Source of the DNA: Platycnemis pennipes
Taxonomy: Eukaryota; Arthropoda; Insecta; Odonata; Platycnemididae
Reading direction: 5' to 3'
NCBI GenBank assembly: GCA_933228895.1
Contig: OW121846.1
Span: 51,168,107 to 51,232,106, forward strand
Length of the DNA: 64,000 nt
A program made the translations under genes and the position numbers. The notes beneath the pieces were generated by a model. That model ran no database searches. It saw nothing but the letters and a program-made list of their open reading frames with translations, and was not told the origin of the DNA. Each line of letters begins with the position of its first letter. The stretch's first letter is position 1. This document shows positions 63,271-64,000 of this stretch, one piece after another.

Positions 63271-64000
63271 TGGAGGGGGAGGGGGAGGATTTGTGAACAA
63301 ACACATACTGCCTACAACCCTCCCCCAATCCCAAGCCCATCTGTGTGCAAAGATAACCTCTTACTTACCTTAGCGGCGTGTGATATATACATATATATAA
63401 AGGAAATGCTCTTTTATCTCTCTTTAGAATCGGGCCTAAATTCGTCTCGGGTTTAAATATTTCTAAACGCAGGGCAAAGTTCATTTTATGACCATTTCTT
63501 GTGTGACGACCGTTGAGTAATGAGCTCTCGTTATGTTTCATCACGAGTTTGACAAATATTGCGCTGCACACGATGTGATGTTTCACTTGATTCCACTTTT
63601 ATGCTACGCGGTAATTCAATAACGCACAGGGTTGGTAAATCTAGTTCACCGTCCTGACAAAAACAACTATTATAACACGCTATATTGCGAAATCCGGAGT
63701 CTGAGAGTTTATTTCCTCCAATAATTAAGGCCACCAAGAAATATCAATGTATTTTGTGGAACTTTTAGGTCAAAAGGCGTTCATATTCCCCAGGCCCTTC
63801 AACCACCTGGCAGGATAAGGCGTTTTCACGACGATGTCAAATCAAAAGGGTCTTTTCGCTGAAAATCTCTTACATCTTCAGCCGACAATTTCCTCGAACG
63901 TTGATACTCCATAAATTAAATGTGAACTCCTTCATGCGATTTGTTTATACTCTTAAGAACACTGTATTGACTTCAGAACCACGTGGCCTAAGCCGCCTTT
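63271..64000. other. Intergenic, nothing recognised
   Basis: Short TATATA run near 63385 (TATATATAAAGG). No gene with support. Confidence 0.35.

Overview
This window is eukaryotic, most likely from an arthropod and probably an insect. It is AT-rich and intron-scale, has no operons or dense coding, and is crowded with non-LTR retrotransposons, tRNA-derived SINE-like repeats, foldback repeats and one terminal-inverted-repeat element. I cannot name the species. I found no complete host gene, rRNA gene, genuine tRNA gene or CRISPR array. The only host-like coding candidates are a possible terminal exon at 41174-41440 and two unrecognised ORFs (46921-47346 and 57135-57644).

The first 21 kb is a nested stack of L2-clade (CR1-group) LINEs. 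A SINE-like repeat (3215-3341 plus 16464-16503) is split by element B (minus strand, 3342-16456), which is bounded by the 7-bp duplication TAAATAC. B's ORF1 is split by element A (minus strand, 7353-13441), which is bounded by the 8-bp duplication CCTTCTAC. A looks full-length, with a long 5' UTR, an intact ORF1 (coiled coil plus SGNH-hydrolase domain), an intact ORF2 (APE endonuclease plus reverse transcriptase) and a 3' hairpin followed by TAGATG repeats. A short A-type copy (plus strand, 14468-15344, duplication ATTAATAT) sits in B's 5' UTR. Next to the stack, a 5'-truncated A-type element C (plus strand, 16713-19761) has split an older B-type copy D (16504-16712 plus 19762-20336). A and C form a roughly 3-kb near-identical inverted pair.

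Both 5' UTRs contain tandem repeats: three units of about 235 bp in A and two of about 316 bp in B. The units look unrelated in sequence although the flanking UTR and ORFs are homologous. This resembles exchange of promoter monomers between L1 subfamilies and is the most interesting structural observation here.

From about 20.6 kb to 64 kb the window is older intergenic DNA. It holds many 5'-truncated L2 tails, four decayed RTE-like LINE copies, one fragment of a restriction-like-endonuclease LINE, a 725-bp Harbinger-like non-autonomous DNA element inside an L2 copy, several SINE-like repeats, and five inverted-repeat or hairpin loci. A G+C-rich, CpG-containing stretch with a TATA box at 60990 could be a host promoter.

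The autonomous elements supply the moving parts. ORF1 would bind RNA, ORF2 would nick the target and reverse-transcribe from it, and the shared 3' hairpin would be the recognition tag. The many truncated tails are the expected debris of target-primed reverse transcription.
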